Assembly: GCA_025936615.1 (NCBI GenBank)
Contig: JAICSZ010000009.1
Location: 1-14,637, forward strand
Reading direction: 5' to 3'
Origin: Pedococcus sp.
GTDB taxonomy: Bacteria > Actinomycetota > Actinomycetes > Actinomycetales > Dermatophilaceae
Length of the DNA: 14,637 nucleotides
In this document: positions 14,561 to 14,637 of the stretch, one piece after another
Position numbering within the stretch: position 1 is the stretch's first letter
Layout: each line of letters begins with the position of its first letter
Notes under the pieces: model-generated
Database searches by the model: none
What the model saw: only the letters and a program-made list of their open reading frames with translations
Told to the model about the DNA's origin: nothing
Program-made: the position numbers and the translations under genes

Positions 14561-14637
14561 ATGCGTGACATCGTCGTGTTCTCCGGCAACGCCCACCGCT
14601 CCCTGGCTCGCGACATCTGTGACGCCCTCGGCGTCGA
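14561..14637 (+). CDS. prs: Ribose-phosphate pyrophosphokinase (PRPP synthetase), N-terminal fragment
   Basis: Only 25 codons are inside the window. MRDIVVFSGNAHRSLARDIC followed by DALGV matches the conserved start of PRPP synthetases, where FSGNA is the characteristic first strand and turn. The enzyme makes phosphoribosyl pyrophosphate from ribose-5-phosphate and ATP for nucleotide, His and Trp synthesis. The ATG at 14561 has GAGGAG at 14551-14556. An in-frame GTG at 14525 would add 12 residues. The gene is cut by the right edge, so whether this is the main enzyme or a paralogue cannot be judged. Confidence 0.82.
   Translation, partial: MRDIVVFSGNAHRSLARDICDALGV

Overview
The window is a dense, high-GC stretch (about 72% GC by eye) of an actinobacterial chromosome. 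It carries the Pup-proteasome genes, two FKBP-type prolyl isomerases, a FilP-type coiled-coil cytoskeletal protein and a DUF3866 protein. The combination suggests a Micrococcales genome, perhaps Intrasporangiaceae-like; that placement is inference. Nothing suggests a plasmid, phage or recent insertion. There is no tRNA, rRNA, CRISPR array or insertion sequence that I can see. No gene-free stretch exceeds about 115 bases.

Layout from left to right. (1) The 3' part of a DUF3866 gene runs rightward from the left edge and converges on a leftward block of small FKBP, lipoprotein FKBP and pafA (1007-3805). (2) A rightward block (3873-10030) follows, divergent from pafA. It holds a Scy-like coiled-coil gene overlapping a filP homologue, an SDR-type dehydratase, an alpha/beta hydrolase, a 1-Cys peroxiredoxin and a dienelactone hydrolase. 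(3) A leftward block (10027-13471) holds dop, pup, prcB and prcA in transcription order, the last three joined by 4-base start/stop overlaps. (4) Divergent from dop are an HSL-type esterase and the first codons of a PRPP synthetase, cut by the right edge.

Function. Pup (C-terminal Gln) is deamidated by Dop, ligated to lysines by PafA, and tagged proteins are degraded by the PrcA/PrcB 20S proteasome. The ATPase Mpa/ARC, normally close upstream of dop, is not within the window. The FKBPs (one cytosolic, one lipid-anchored) are folding factors. The peroxiredoxin and the small hydrolases look like detoxification or housekeeping enzymes with no proven link to pupylation.

Points of special interest. 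A 9-base word, GGTATGCCG, occurs six times, three per strand and in three different codon phases, and accounts for a large share of all TAT/ATA triplets here. pafA, dop and the dienelactone hydrolase gene look leaderless, with a TAGNNT -10 box 6-7 bases before ATG. A perfect 7-7-7 inverted repeat lies before the peroxiredoxin. One CTAG serves as the stop codon of two convergent genes. A scy/filP-like pair sits beside pafA.
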